From: Sediminibacterium magnilacihabitans
GTDB taxonomy: Bacteria; Bacteroidota; Bacteroidia; Chitinophagales; Chitinophagaceae
Direction: 5' to 3'
NCBI GenBank assembly: GCA_002973575.1
Contig: PVEQ01000021.1
Span: forward strand, 1-52,839
DNA length: 52,839 nt
Below the pieces are notes generated by a model that worked only from the letters and a program-made list of their open reading frames with translations, was not told where the DNA came from and did not search any database. The position numbers were made by a program, and so were the translations under genes. This document shows positions 1 through 7,305 of this stretch, piece after piece. Every line of letters begins with the position of its first letter. Position 1 is the stretch's first letter.

Positions 1-63
1 TTTATTGTATGATAACCTATATCTTTTTATTCACCTCCATTGTGCACAAACCCACCCTTAAAA

Positions 64-99
64 ATAAAAAGAGGCTGCCCTTTTGAGACAGCCTCTTCT
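64..99 (-). terminator. Intrinsic terminator downstream of the DinB gene
   Basis: A 7-bp stem GAGGCTG/CAGCCTC (71-77 with 89-95) is flanked by an A-rich run at 61-70, which reads as a T-run on the minus strand. It lies about 75 bp past the stop of the minus-strand DinB gene. The plus strand has a weaker TTCTTATT tail, so it may work both ways. Its sequence resembles two other terminators in this window. Confidence 0.75.
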
Positions 100-127
100 T
101 ATTGTAGACTTTGCTTCGTTGGCCTTC

Positions 128-171
128 ATTTCATGTATTGTCGAATTGGCTAATTGTCAAATTATCTAATT
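128..171. repeat. ATT array with 8-bp period
   Basis: ATT triplets begin at 128, 137, 145, 153, 161 and 169, so the spacing is 9, 8, 8, 8, 8. The last four are AATT with variable bases between. The array starts at the stop codon of the minus-strand DinB gene and runs away from it toward the terminator. A second, looser array with the same period lies at 41372-41405. Its function is unknown. Confidence 0.5.
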
Positions 172-668
172 CAAAAAGAATGATCATCAGCGCTCGGTCC
201 GTAGCTGCCGGGGATGGGCACATCAAGCAAGCGAAGGAATACACCCAACTGAGCGCGGTGGTGGATGGTTTGCGAATAAGCCATACGTATCACATCGTGT
301 TTAGGGTCTACAGAATAAACCTGTTCGCCGTTGCGCAGGGTCCAGTTAGGCAATAGATCCGCATCCATGGCTTTCCACAGCGATTTTCTTGCTTTCTCCA
401 GTGATTCGTCGAAGTAACCTAATAAATCCTGTGTATTATCGACGACTCTTGGAGCATAGGCATTGTTGGCAAAATCCAGTTCCTTGGTGGTCAATACCAT
501 TTCAACCCAGCTGGGCAATTCTGCAACATGGGTCGCTAAACGTTTCAGGGTCATGCTTTTGGGATGAGGTTGCCACTCAAATTTGTCTACCGGAACAAGG
601 GCCAGCATTTTGCGGGTAGTGATTGCTTCTTTTTCCAGTTCTGCCTGGAGCGATTCGATGAATGTCAT
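171..668 (-). CDS. DinB-like four-helix metal-binding protein
   Basis: A 165-residue protein of the DinB/YfiT-like superfamily, which are four-helix bundles binding a divalent metal through a His triad. Visible candidates for the triad are His47 (in LATHVAEL) and His136/His137 (in TIHHRAQL), the usual spacing for the family. Members act as thiol-dependent transferases or stress proteins of unclear substrate, so no reaction can be assigned. The start is placed at the ATG giving MTFIESL; the longer frame adds nine residues with no family character. It is transcribed the same way as the WYL regulator upstream. DinB-like proteins and YafY/WYL regulators often sit side by side, but co-regulation here is only inferred. 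The length is normal and nothing looks truncated. Confidence 0.85.
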   Translation of the reverse strand: MTFIESLQAELEKEAITTRKMLALVPVDKFEWQPHPKSMTLKRLATHVAELPSWVEMVLTTKELDFANNAYAPRVVDNTQDLLGYFDESLEKARKSLWKAMDADLLPNWTLRNGEQVYSVDPKHDVIRMAYSQTIHHRAQLGVFLRLLDVPIPGSYGPSADDHSF

Positions 669-751
669 AGTGCATGTTTTTGTTTGATAGTACAAAGTAA
701 ACAGGCCCCACTGACAGCCCTATGGCAGTCGAAAATGCACGCTAAAAAAAA

Positions 752-1441
752 TTAAAAATCAACCGGCAATTGCTTCATGAACTCTCCTAACGGAATATGT
801 TCTTTTATACTGAATGCAGCACCGGTATCCTGCAGTTGTACAATACGCTGCACTTTAAAATCGCGGTAATCCTGGCGCAAATGGCACCAGGCAATGAGGT
901 GCCAACTGAAAGCGTAATATATGAGTCCAATCGGCTCTACTTCCCTGATACTCGTTTCTTCTTTACTGCTCGTATACTCCAGCTTTACCCTGCTTTTATT
1001 GGCAATGGCCGTTTGCAAAATAGAAAGGTATTCGGAATCGTTGTTGAGGCGCTGGGGCAACTGCAACCGGATATTATCGGCCAAAGCCTCTACTCCGTCT
1101 TTCTGAGCGGAACGCAACACTGTTTTTACTTTATTCAAAGCAGTGGTATAATGATCCCTGATCGATTTATCGGTAAAACCATGTACCAGTACTTCGGTCA
1201 GCAACAAGGCATTGGCTTCTTCATTACTGAATGCTACCGGCGGCAAAAAATACCCCTGCACCACAAAATATCCCCGCTGCGGTTCAAAACTGATAGGAAT
1301 ACCCGATTCGCCCAACGCTTTGATGTCGCGGTAAACGGTACGGACACTGATATCGAATTTGTCCGCGATCTTTTCTGCCGGCACATATTTGCGCGATTGC
1401 AGAAAGGTAAGTATGCTGAAGAGTCTGTCGATGCGATTCAT
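752..1441 (-). CDS. WYL-domain transcriptional regulator (YafY-like)
   Basis: A 229-residue DNA-binding regulator. Residues 1-60 form an HTH_11-type winged helix (MNRIDRLFSIL, then a recognition helix around VRTVYRDIKAL). The second half is a WYL ligand-sensing domain, in which the signature reads WHL (SWHLIAW) followed by the conserved RDFKVQRI arginine motif. WYL proteins sense nucleic acid or nucleotide ligands in several stress and defence contexts; the ligand here is unknown. I chose the ATG at 1441 because a promoter-like box (TACCTTCA on the minus strand, 1457-1450) overlaps the alternative ATG at 1450. The gene is divergent from ispH across 45 bp and lies upstream of the DinB gene, with which it may be co-transcribed. 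Confidence 0.85.
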   Translation of the reverse strand: MNRIDRLFSILTFLQSRKYVPAEKIADKFDISVRTVYRDIKALGESGIPISFEPQRGYFVVQGYFLPPVAFSNEEANALLLTEVLVHGFTDKSIRDHYTTALNKVKTVLRSAQKDGVEALADNIRLQLPQRLNNDSEYLSILQTAIANKSRVKLEYTSSKEETSIREVEPIGLIYYAFSWHLIAWCHLRQDYRDFKVQRIVQLQDTGAAFSIKEHIPLGEFMKQLPVDF

Positions 1442-1449
1442 TTGCCTCA

Positions 1450-1482
1450 TGAAGGTACATAAAAGCCGAATGCCTACCTTTG
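1450..1482. promoter_or_regulatory. Divergent promoter region, WYL regulator / ispH
   Basis: Two Bacteroidota -7-type boxes face away from each other. TACCTTTG at 1475-1482 reads toward ispH, whose ATG is at 1487. TACCTTCA at 1457-1450 on the minus strand reads toward the WYL gene, whose ATG is at 1441. No TTG at a convincing -33 spacing is seen for either. The ispH box is so close to its ATG that the mRNA would be nearly leaderless. Confidence 0.55.
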
Positions 1483-1486
1483 CCGC

Positions 1487-2683
1487 ATGAAGCAATTCAA
1501 TGTTCCTACCGGCTACAGAAGTGGCCTGATCAGTGATATCAAGAACCGCAGGAAAGAGCAGGATAAGCTGAAAAAAGATTTTACCCCCACCCTCCTCGAT
1601 CTTGGTCCTATCCAGATATACCTGGCCAGGCATTTTGGCTTCTGTTATGGAGTAGAGAACGCCATTGAAATTGCTTTCCGTACCATCGAAGAAAATCCCG
1701 GCAAACGCATTTTCCTGCTGAGCGAAATGATCCACAATCCCAAGGTCAATGAGGACCTGCAACAGCAGGGTGTACAATTTTTACAGGATACCTATGGCAA
1801 ACAACTGATCCCTTTTGAAACGCTCACCGCCGATGACGTAGTGATCATACCCGCTTTCGGAACCACCTTGCAGATCGAAGCCATGTTAAGGGAAAAAGGC
1901 ATTCCCACGGAACATTACAATACTACCTGTCCGTTTGTAGAAAAAGTATGGAACCGCAGCGAACAGATCGCAAAGAAAGGATACAGCATTGTAGTGCATG
2001 GCAAGCCCCAGCACGAAGAAACGCGCGCCACTTTTTCGCACGCATCGCATCATACGCCCACCGTTGTGGTCAACGATATGACTGAGGCGGTGGAGTTATC
2101 GAAGTATATCACGGGAGAACAGCCGGCTGCACAATTCTATGAAGCGTTCAGGGGCCGTTATTCGCAAGGGTTCGATATAGAAAAGGACATGCAGCGCATA
2201 GGTGTAGTCAATCAAACCACCCAGTTGGCCAGCGATACACAGGCTATTTCCGATTACCTGAAATCGGTGTACATAAAAAAATACCAGCTTACTGCCGCCA
2301 ACATTGCCGAAAGGTTTGCCGACACGCGCGATACTTTGTGTTACGCCACCAATGATAACCAGACAGCCGTACAAGGTATGCTCGAAACACCTGCTGATCT
2401 GGCCATTGTCATTGGCGGTTACAACAGCAGCAATACATCGCACCTGGTAGAACTTTGTGAAGCCGTTTTACCCACTTACTTCATTGATGCGGCCGAGAAA
2501 CTGATCAGTAAAGAAACCCTGCTCAACCGCAACTGGCGAACCAAAGAACAATTTACCGTAACCGGCTACCTGCCCGATAAAGAACCCCTTCGCATCCTCA
2601 TGACCAGTGGAGCAAGTTGCCCGGATGCCGTAGTGGAATCTGTTATCGACAGGCTGGCATCGCTTTATGATGTGGCTATTTAA
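1487..2683 (+). CDS. ispH: 4-hydroxy-3-methylbut-2-enyl diphosphate reductase (IspH)
   Basis: Last enzyme of the MEP pathway. It reductively dehydroxylates HMBPP to IPP and DMAPP using a [4Fe-4S] cluster in the cytoplasm. Three cluster-ligand cysteines are visible: Cys53 in GFCYGVENA, Cys149 in TTCPFVEKVW and Cys378 in SGASCPDAVVE. At 398 residues it is the long form with an N-terminal extension, as in cyanobacteria and plants, rather than the roughly 310-residue enterobacterial form. The start is the ATG preceded 4 bp upstream by a TACCTTTG box. Its stop overlaps the stop of the convergent porin gene by 4 bp. The chain is intact. The function call is secure; the long form is what Bacteroidota of this group normally carry. 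Confidence 0.97.
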   Translation: MKQFNVPTGYRSGLISDIKNRRKEQDKLKKDFTPTLLDLGPIQIYLARHFGFCYGVENAIEIAFRTIEENPGKRIFLLSEMIHNPKVNEDLQQQGVQFLQDTYGKQLIPFETLTADDVVIIPAFGTTLQIEAMLREKGIPTEHYNTTCPFVEKVWNRSEQIAKKGYSIVVHGKPQHEETRATFSHASHHTPTVVVNDMTEAVELSKYITGEQPAAQFYEAFRGRYSQGFDIEKDMQRIGVVNQTTQLASDTQAISDYLKSVYIKKYQLTAANIAERFADTRDTLCYATNDNQTAVQGMLETPADLAIVIGGYNSSNTSHLVELCEAVLPTYFIDAAEKLISKETLLNRNWRTKEQFTVTGYLPDKEPLRILMTSGASCPDAVVESVIDRLASLYDVAI

Positions 2684-4713
2684 TTCACAAAATTCCACCA
2701 GATACCTACGCGTGTCCACAGGCCGGTATTGGGGTACACCCCTGAAACAAAATTAAGTTTGCTGAATTGAAACCCCTTTTCCAGGTTTAGGGTATTCAGG
2801 TTCTCCAGTCGTACAAATCCTTTGAAGCTTTTAATTCGGAAATGCAGGAACGCATTGATATCGGGCCGGTTACTGATGCTTTCTGTATGCTGGTAAAAAT
2901 ACTGCCCGATGAACGGTGAATAATTATCGGCTTTGTATGGTGTGTTGTAACGCAGTTCCAATCCGGTTGAGAGAAAGAGATTGGTATAAAAATTTCCTTC
3001 AAAAGCAATCCGGTTCCGGGTAAGTATCAATGGCAGGTTAACAGGCGGCTGTCCCGTAGTTTGCTGCAGATGCACTTCTGTGTACCAGTTCCAGTGCCTG
3101 CTCAGCCTGATCCTTTTCTCCAGGCTCAGGTGCAGCACATTGAACAGTGCCGGTTCCTGCCGGGCCAGCATGAAACTGTCGAAATACAGGTAATTGGTTA
3201 CTGCAAAATATTCAGCGCCCAGCCTTAATGCACTCCTGGGATTTTCATACTGTGCAAAAAGCCTGATCACATTCTCTTTATTGAAATGGCCTCTGTTCGC
3301 CACCCAAAAATGACTCACCGTATCGGTAACGAGAAAAGAAGGTGAGCGATTCACGTTCTGAAAACCAATATTGAAATAGCCCAGTTTTTTGCCCAACGAT
3401 CTTTTCATGCTTACGAAAGCCGCATAATCACCCGCATTGAAGCCATTCAGGTATAGCTGTCCATTGGCTTCTATATCCCATACCTGGTTACGCGTGCGGT
3501 TACGATATTCGCCGGTTGCATATACATTGTAATAGCTCCGTGTGGTAATGGTGTCGAATGTTCCCCGAAGGTTCTGTAAAGCGATCCCTGCCTTCAGGTA
3601 CTGGCTCTGGTTGTTCTTATCCGGGAATGAAAGCAGGCTGAACTCATTGATGAGACTTTTCCATTGGTCCTTGATATCGATAACTACACCACTTTTCGGA
3701 AGCCGTATATTGAAATATTTGCGATAAGTGGTTGAATCGGCATTCTGGTCGAGGAATTCATAGCTGCTCGTAGTGTAGTTCAACGTATGCTCGATCCTGA
3801 ATCGCGGGTAAAATAATTTATACGTAGCAGAATCCGTTACCAGTGAATCTTTCTTACCCAGGTCGAAATGATGCCGGAAAAGAAGTGTGGTATTTTTATA
3901 AATATTTCCTGTAGTCACGCTGGTGTTAAAAGGATTGCGCGTAGCAGCTCCTGCAATACCCAGCCTCGTTTCCAATTCATACGGATCATTCAATGCAAGA
4001 CTGTCGAGCTTCTTCACATCACGCAGTCCTCCGTTCTCTGAAGACGCGGCTTTATTAGAAATATAAATGAGGAAGTATTCGTACTTCTTATTGCGCGTTT
4101 GATAATGTGCGGTGAAACGGATATTATTGTGACTGGCATTCTGTGTTTTCAAGACTCCAGGCTCGTTACTGAAACGGTATTCAAAAGAAAAATTAAAATT
4201 GCTTTTCCTGTTCTGTGTATGTGACAGGTTCACCAATTGCTCTGCCTTACTGCCCAACAGATAAGCCAGCTCGGTATAAGGCCGGGTGGTCTGGTAAAAC
4301 CGGGTATTCTCTACCGTGTACGCATATATATCGTACTGGTGAAAACCTGCGTCGAAGCCAGGCTTCATATAAGGGTTGAACAACATTGACTGTGCTGCTG
4401 TTCCATAGTTTCCCAATGTGTGATAGTAATAAGGCAGGGGGAAGCGGGTGGTAAAATCGTTGATGGAAGAATCGATGATGCGGTTGCGGGTGGAATCGTA
4501 ATAGCGATAATAAATGGTGATGGAATCTGCATACCGGTCGCGGTGCTGTAGCGAGTCGCTCCCTTTGCTTTTCCTGATGGGCCTTCCCTGGTTATCATAA
4601 GTGACGTTACTGCCGCCTGTACCCTGCTGACCATACTGGCGCAGCGGTATTTGTTGTGCCCGCAGGGAAACGCTGCCAAGGAGTAATATGATGATCAATA
4701 GCCTTTGTACCAT
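2680..4713 (-). CDS. Putative outer-membrane porin (Porin_10-like)
   Basis: A 677-residue outer-membrane protein. Residues 1-19 are a signal peptide (hydrophobic core LLIIILLLGSVSL, cleavage likely at RAQ-Q). The rest shows alternating aromatic and polar strands rich in Tyr, Asn and Arg, and ends in an aromatic-rich strand (WTRVGIWWNFVN), as expected for a beta-barrel. Composition and length match the putative porin family common in Bacteroidota (PF14121 type, recognised from memory). Substrate is unknown. It follows the purine nucleoside phosphorylase gene on the same strand by 48 bp and probably shares its transcript. A role in nucleoside uptake would fit but is speculation. Its 3' end overlaps ispH tail to tail. 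Confidence 0.85.
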   Translation of the reverse strand: MVQRLLIIILLLGSVSLRAQQIPLRQYGQQGTGGSNVTYDNQGRPIRKSKGSDSLQHRDRYADSITIYYRYYDSTRNRIIDSSINDFTTRFPLPYYYHTLGNYGTAAQSMLFNPYMKPGFDAGFHQYDIYAYTVENTRFYQTTRPYTELAYLLGSKAEQLVNLSHTQNRKSNFNFSFEYRFSNEPGVLKTQNASHNNIRFTAHYQTRNKKYEYFLIYISNKAASSENGGLRDVKKLDSLALNDPYELETRLGIAGAATRNPFNTSVTTGNIYKNTTLLFRHHFDLGKKDSLVTDSATYKLFYPRFRIEHTLNYTTSSYEFLDQNADSTTYRKYFNIRLPKSGVVIDIKDQWKSLINEFSLLSFPDKNNQSQYLKAGIALQNLRGTFDTITTRSYYNVYATGEYRNRTRNQVWDIEANGQLYLNGFNAGDYAAFVSMKRSLGKKLGYFNIGFQNVNRSPSFLVTDTVSHFWVANRGHFNKENVIRLFAQYENPRSALRLGAEYFAVTNYLYFDSFMLARQEPALFNVLHLSLEKRIRLSRHWNWYTEVHLQQTTGQPPVNLPLILTRNRIAFEGNFYTNLFLSTGLELRYNTPYKADNYSPFIGQYFYQHTESISNRPDINAFLHFRIKSFKGFVRLENLNTLNLEKGFQFSKLNFVSGVYPNTGLWTRVGIWWNFVN

Positions 4714-4761
4714 TGGCCGAGCTTACGATAATATCCTGCAAAATAAAGGTATAATACCGGC

Positions 4762-5583
4762 TTATAACGATTTTATCAATTCCTTAAACAAGAGGGTGAG
4801 CTTGGGTTCAGCTTCTTTGGCCGCCTGGAGCACCTCTTCATGTGTGATCACATTATCCTCTTCACGTATGCCCAGGTCGGTGATCACGCTCATGGCAAAC
4901 ACTTTCATACCGCAATGGACAGCTGCGATCGTTTCCTGTACGGTACTCATTCCCACGGCATCGCCCCCTACGGTACGAATGAGCTTGTATTCGGCCCTTG
5001 TTTCGAAAGTAGGGCCTGTTACACCCAGGTAAACGCCTTGTTTCAATGGAATATGATGCGATGCAGCAATAGCTTTCACTTTCTCGATGAGTTCTTTGCT
5101 GTAGGGTTCACTCATATCGGGAAAACGGGTTCCCAATTCGTCTACATTTCTGCCAACAAGCGGATTGGCAGTGAACAGGCTGATATGGTCGTTGATGATC
5201 ATGAGGTCTCCTACTTTAAAACCCGGTTGCACCCCTCCGGCTGCATTGGATAAAAGCAGGGTCTCCACGCCCAACAGTCGCATCACCCTTACAGGATAGG
5301 CCACTTGTTGTGCCGTATATCCTTCGTAATAATGAAAGCGTCCGGCCATCACCCATACTTTGCGGCCACCCAGTTCTCCAAAAAGCAAGCGTCCTTTATG
5401 ACCTTCTACCGTACTCACAGGGAAATGAGGAATTTCATGGTAAGGAATTTCATACTCAACCTTGATCTCCTGCGAGAGATTACCCAGGCCACTGCCCAAT
5501 ATGATCCCGATCGAAGATGTTGTATCGACCTTTTGCCTGATGAATGCTGCTGTTTCTTCTAATTGCTGCATGACTGGTGACAT
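4762..5583 (-). CDS. punA: Purine nucleoside phosphorylase, trimeric class
   Basis: Phosphorolysis of purine (deoxy)nucleosides to base plus (deoxy)ribose 1-phosphate in the cytosol, for salvage. The 273-residue chain has the trimeric PNP/MTAP signatures: phosphate loop GSGLG (around residue 31), VEGHKG (His62), RFHYYEGY (His84), SNAAGG, GPTFETRAEY (base-binding Glu) and VGMSTVQE. At the position aligned by eye with human Asn243 (SLITNKV) this enzyme has Asp236 (SVITDLG), a residue known to influence 6-oxo versus 6-amino purine preference. Start: ATG at 5583, 19 bp downstream of a TATATTTG box; the ATG at 5571 is an alternative. It heads a likely two-gene unit with the porin. Confidence 0.93.
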   Translation of the reverse strand: MSPVMQQLEETAAFIRQKVDTTSSIGIILGSGLGNLSQEIKVEYEIPYHEIPHFPVSTVEGHKGRLLFGELGGRKVWVMAGRFHYYEGYTAQQVAYPVRVMRLLGVETLLLSNAAGGVQPGFKVGDLMIINDHISLFTANPLVGRNVDELGTRFPDMSEPYSKELIEKVKAIAASHHIPLKQGVYLGVTGPTFETRAEYKLIRTVGGDAVGMSTVQETIAAVHCGMKVFAMSVITDLGIREEDNVITHEEVLQAAKEAEPKLTLLFKELIKSL

Positions 5584-5602
5584 CCGCTGTGAATTAAGTG
5601 GG

Positions 5603-5610
5603 CAAATATA
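5603..5610 (-). promoter_or_regulatory. -7-type promoter box for punA
   Basis: TATATTTG on the minus strand is an exact match to the Bacteroidota TAnnTTTG box, 19 bp before the punA ATG. A weaker box, TTACTTTG at 5632-5639 on the plus strand, faces the divergent ATP-grasp-like gene at 5662. Confidence 0.55.
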
Positions 5611-5661
5611 GGAAAAGGTAAAAAGGATTCTTTACTTTGGGTAACAGCTAAACAAAACGTG

Positions 5662-6861
5662 ATGGTTCCTTCTATCAGGCAACAATACAACCAGGCATTT
5701 ACCGAAACAATCTATCAGCAATATCTCAACGAGCTCAACAGCCTGCATCCTGGCGCTATTGAATTCAGGGTAGCGGAAACACCCGTATTCATCGATAGGT
5801 CTTTCAAAGAAAAAATTCTCTCCGCTTGCGAAAGTATTGTAGATGTGATTACACAGCCCGATTTTCCTGCACGAAGTGCTCATGCCATTCCTGCCGATTT
5901 AAATGTACCCAATGAAACCAGTTTCAGTCAGTTCATTGCTTTTGATTTTGGTATTTGTGAAAATGAATCGGGTGATCTTGAACCGCAACTGATAGAAATG
6001 CAGGGCTTTCCCACCCTTTTCGGATACCAGGTATGGCAGGACGATTGCTGCCGGCGCCATTTCCACATACCCGATCATTACAGTACTTATCTCAACGGAC
6101 TTACGCGTGATACTTATCTGCAACTGCTCAGGGAAGTGATCCTGGGCAAGCACGCACCGGAAGAAGTGATCCTGCTGGAAATATTGCCCCATCAACAAAA
6201 AACAAGGATCGATTTTTATTGTACTGCCGATTATACCGGTATTCCCATCGTATGTCTTACCGAACTGCAACAGGAAGGGCGCCGTTTGTTTTATGAAAAA
6301 GACGGCAAAAAGATGCCCGTGAAACGCATCTATAACCGCATCATTTTCGATGAACTGCAACAACAATCAGCCGAAATACAGGAGAAGGGTAAACTGTTGT
6401 TCCAGGACCTCGATGTAGAATGGGTACCTCACCCCAATTGGTTTTACCGCATCAGCAAACATTCATTGCCCTTCATTCAACACCCTTATGTACCGCCCGC
6501 CACTTTTCTGAGCGATTTGCATAGCATACCCGCTAACCTGGAAGATTATGTATTAAAGCCTTTGTTTTCTTTTGCGGGACAAGGTGTGGTGATTGATGTT
6601 ACACAGGCCGATATAGAAGGGGTGAAAGATCGGGAGAACTGGATACTACAGCGCAAAGTAAAATATGCGAACGTGATCCAAACGCCCGATAATGATGCTG
6701 CCAAAGCAGAGATACGCATTTTTTATTTCTGGAAAGACGGTACTGCGAGACCTATACCTGTGAATAACCTGGCGCGACTGAGTAAAGGGAAAATGATTGG
6801 CGTTCGCTATAATAAAGACAAAACCTGGGTAGGTGGCAGCCTTGTTTATTTTGAGCAATAA
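5662..6861 (+). CDS. Uncharacterised ATP-grasp-like protein
   Basis: A soluble 399-residue protein with no signal peptide or membrane segment. I do not recognise a named family. Visible hints of an ATP-grasp C-terminal half are VLKPLFSFAGQGVVI around residues 310-324 (a candidate lysine plus glycine-rich strand), ILQRKVKY about 30 residues later, and AEIRIFYFW before a conserved-looking RYNKDKTWVGGS tail. The N-terminal half carries an acidic stretch with QLIEMQGFPTLFGYQ. ATP-grasp enzymes ligate a carboxylate to an amine or thiol through an acyl-phosphate; no substrate can be named. Start: ATG at 5662, immediately after an in-frame GTG. It is divergent from punA and followed by a terminator shared with the convergent cold-shock gene. 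It appears to be a single-gene unit. Confidence 0.6.
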   Translation: MVPSIRQQYNQAFTETIYQQYLNELNSLHPGAIEFRVAETPVFIDRSFKEKILSACESIVDVITQPDFPARSAHAIPADLNVPNETSFSQFIAFDFGICENESGDLEPQLIEMQGFPTLFGYQVWQDDCCRRHFHIPDHYSTYLNGLTRDTYLQLLREVILGKHAPEEVILLEILPHQQKTRIDFYCTADYTGIPIVCLTELQQEGRRLFYEKDGKKMPVKRIYNRIIFDELQQQSAEIQEKGKLLFQDLDVEWVPHPNWFYRISKHSLPFIQHPYVPPATFLSDLHSIPANLEDYVLKPLFSFAGQGVVIDVTQADIEGVKDRENWILQRKVKYANVIQTPDNDAAKAEIRIFYFWKDGTARPIPVNNLARLSKGKMIGVRYNKDKTWVGGSLVYFEQ

Positions 6862-6894
6862 AAAACAGGCTGCCTTATAAAAAGACAGCCTGTT
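6860..6894 (-). terminator. Terminator between the ATP-grasp-like gene and the cold-shock gene
   Basis: A 9-bp stem AACAGGCTG/CAGCCTGTT (6864-6872 with 6886-6894) is followed on the minus strand by a T-run (A-run at 6860-6865). It serves mainly the minus-strand cold-shock gene. Stem and loop resemble the terminator at 71-95. Confidence 0.8.
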
Positions 6895-6914
6895 ATGCGT
6901 TAACAAAGAAGATA

Positions 6915-7118
6915 TTAATCTAGGCGTTTTACGTTAACTGCGTTGGGACCTTTACGTCCGTCTTGTACATCAAAAATCACCTTGTCATTGGCTTCGATCT
7001 GATCGATCAAACCATTGGCATGCACAAAAGTCTCTTTACTAGAGTCGTCGTGCTTGATGAATCCATAACCTTTTTCTTCGTTAAAGAACTTTACTGTTCC
7101 TTGAATTTGTGTGTCCAT
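6915..7118 (-). CDS. Cold-shock domain protein (CspA family)
   Basis: A 67-residue single OB-fold RNA/DNA chaperone. RNP1 is visible as KGYGFI (residues 16-21) and RNP2 as ETFVHA. Such proteins melt RNA secondary structure and help translation and transcription, particularly after cold shock or during growth transitions. The length is typical and the sequence intact. It is transcribed alone from a TACCTTTG box about 28 bp upstream of ATG, behind which sits a perfect GGGGA-type palindrome. It has its own terminator. Whether it is cold-inducible cannot be read from the sequence. Confidence 0.95.
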   Translation of the reverse strand: MDTQIQGTVKFFNEEKGYGFIKHDDSSKETFVHANGLIDQIEANDKVIFDVQDGRKGPNAVNVKRLD

Positions 7119-7146
7119 GTGTAAATTGTAAATAAATAATAAGGTG

Positions 7147-7167
7147 CAAAGGTAAGGGGAATCCCCT
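7147..7167 (-). promoter_or_regulatory. Cold-shock gene promoter with palindrome
   Basis: The minus strand carries TACCTTTG at 7154-7147. Directly upstream is the perfect palindrome AGGGGA-A-TCCCCT (7155-7167), between where the -7 and -33 elements would lie. The palindrome could be an operator or simply a structured spacer. Confidence 0.5.
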
Positions 7168-7305
7168 GCTCGTCCTAATAAATATGTTTTTATTACACTA
7201 ATAGCTCAACAGACCTTCATTATCAACAGGTTGATGAGTGGTAAATCTGATTAGCCAAACCGGATTAACTTAGTATCTCTGCAAATATTCACTCAAACAT
7301 CGTTC

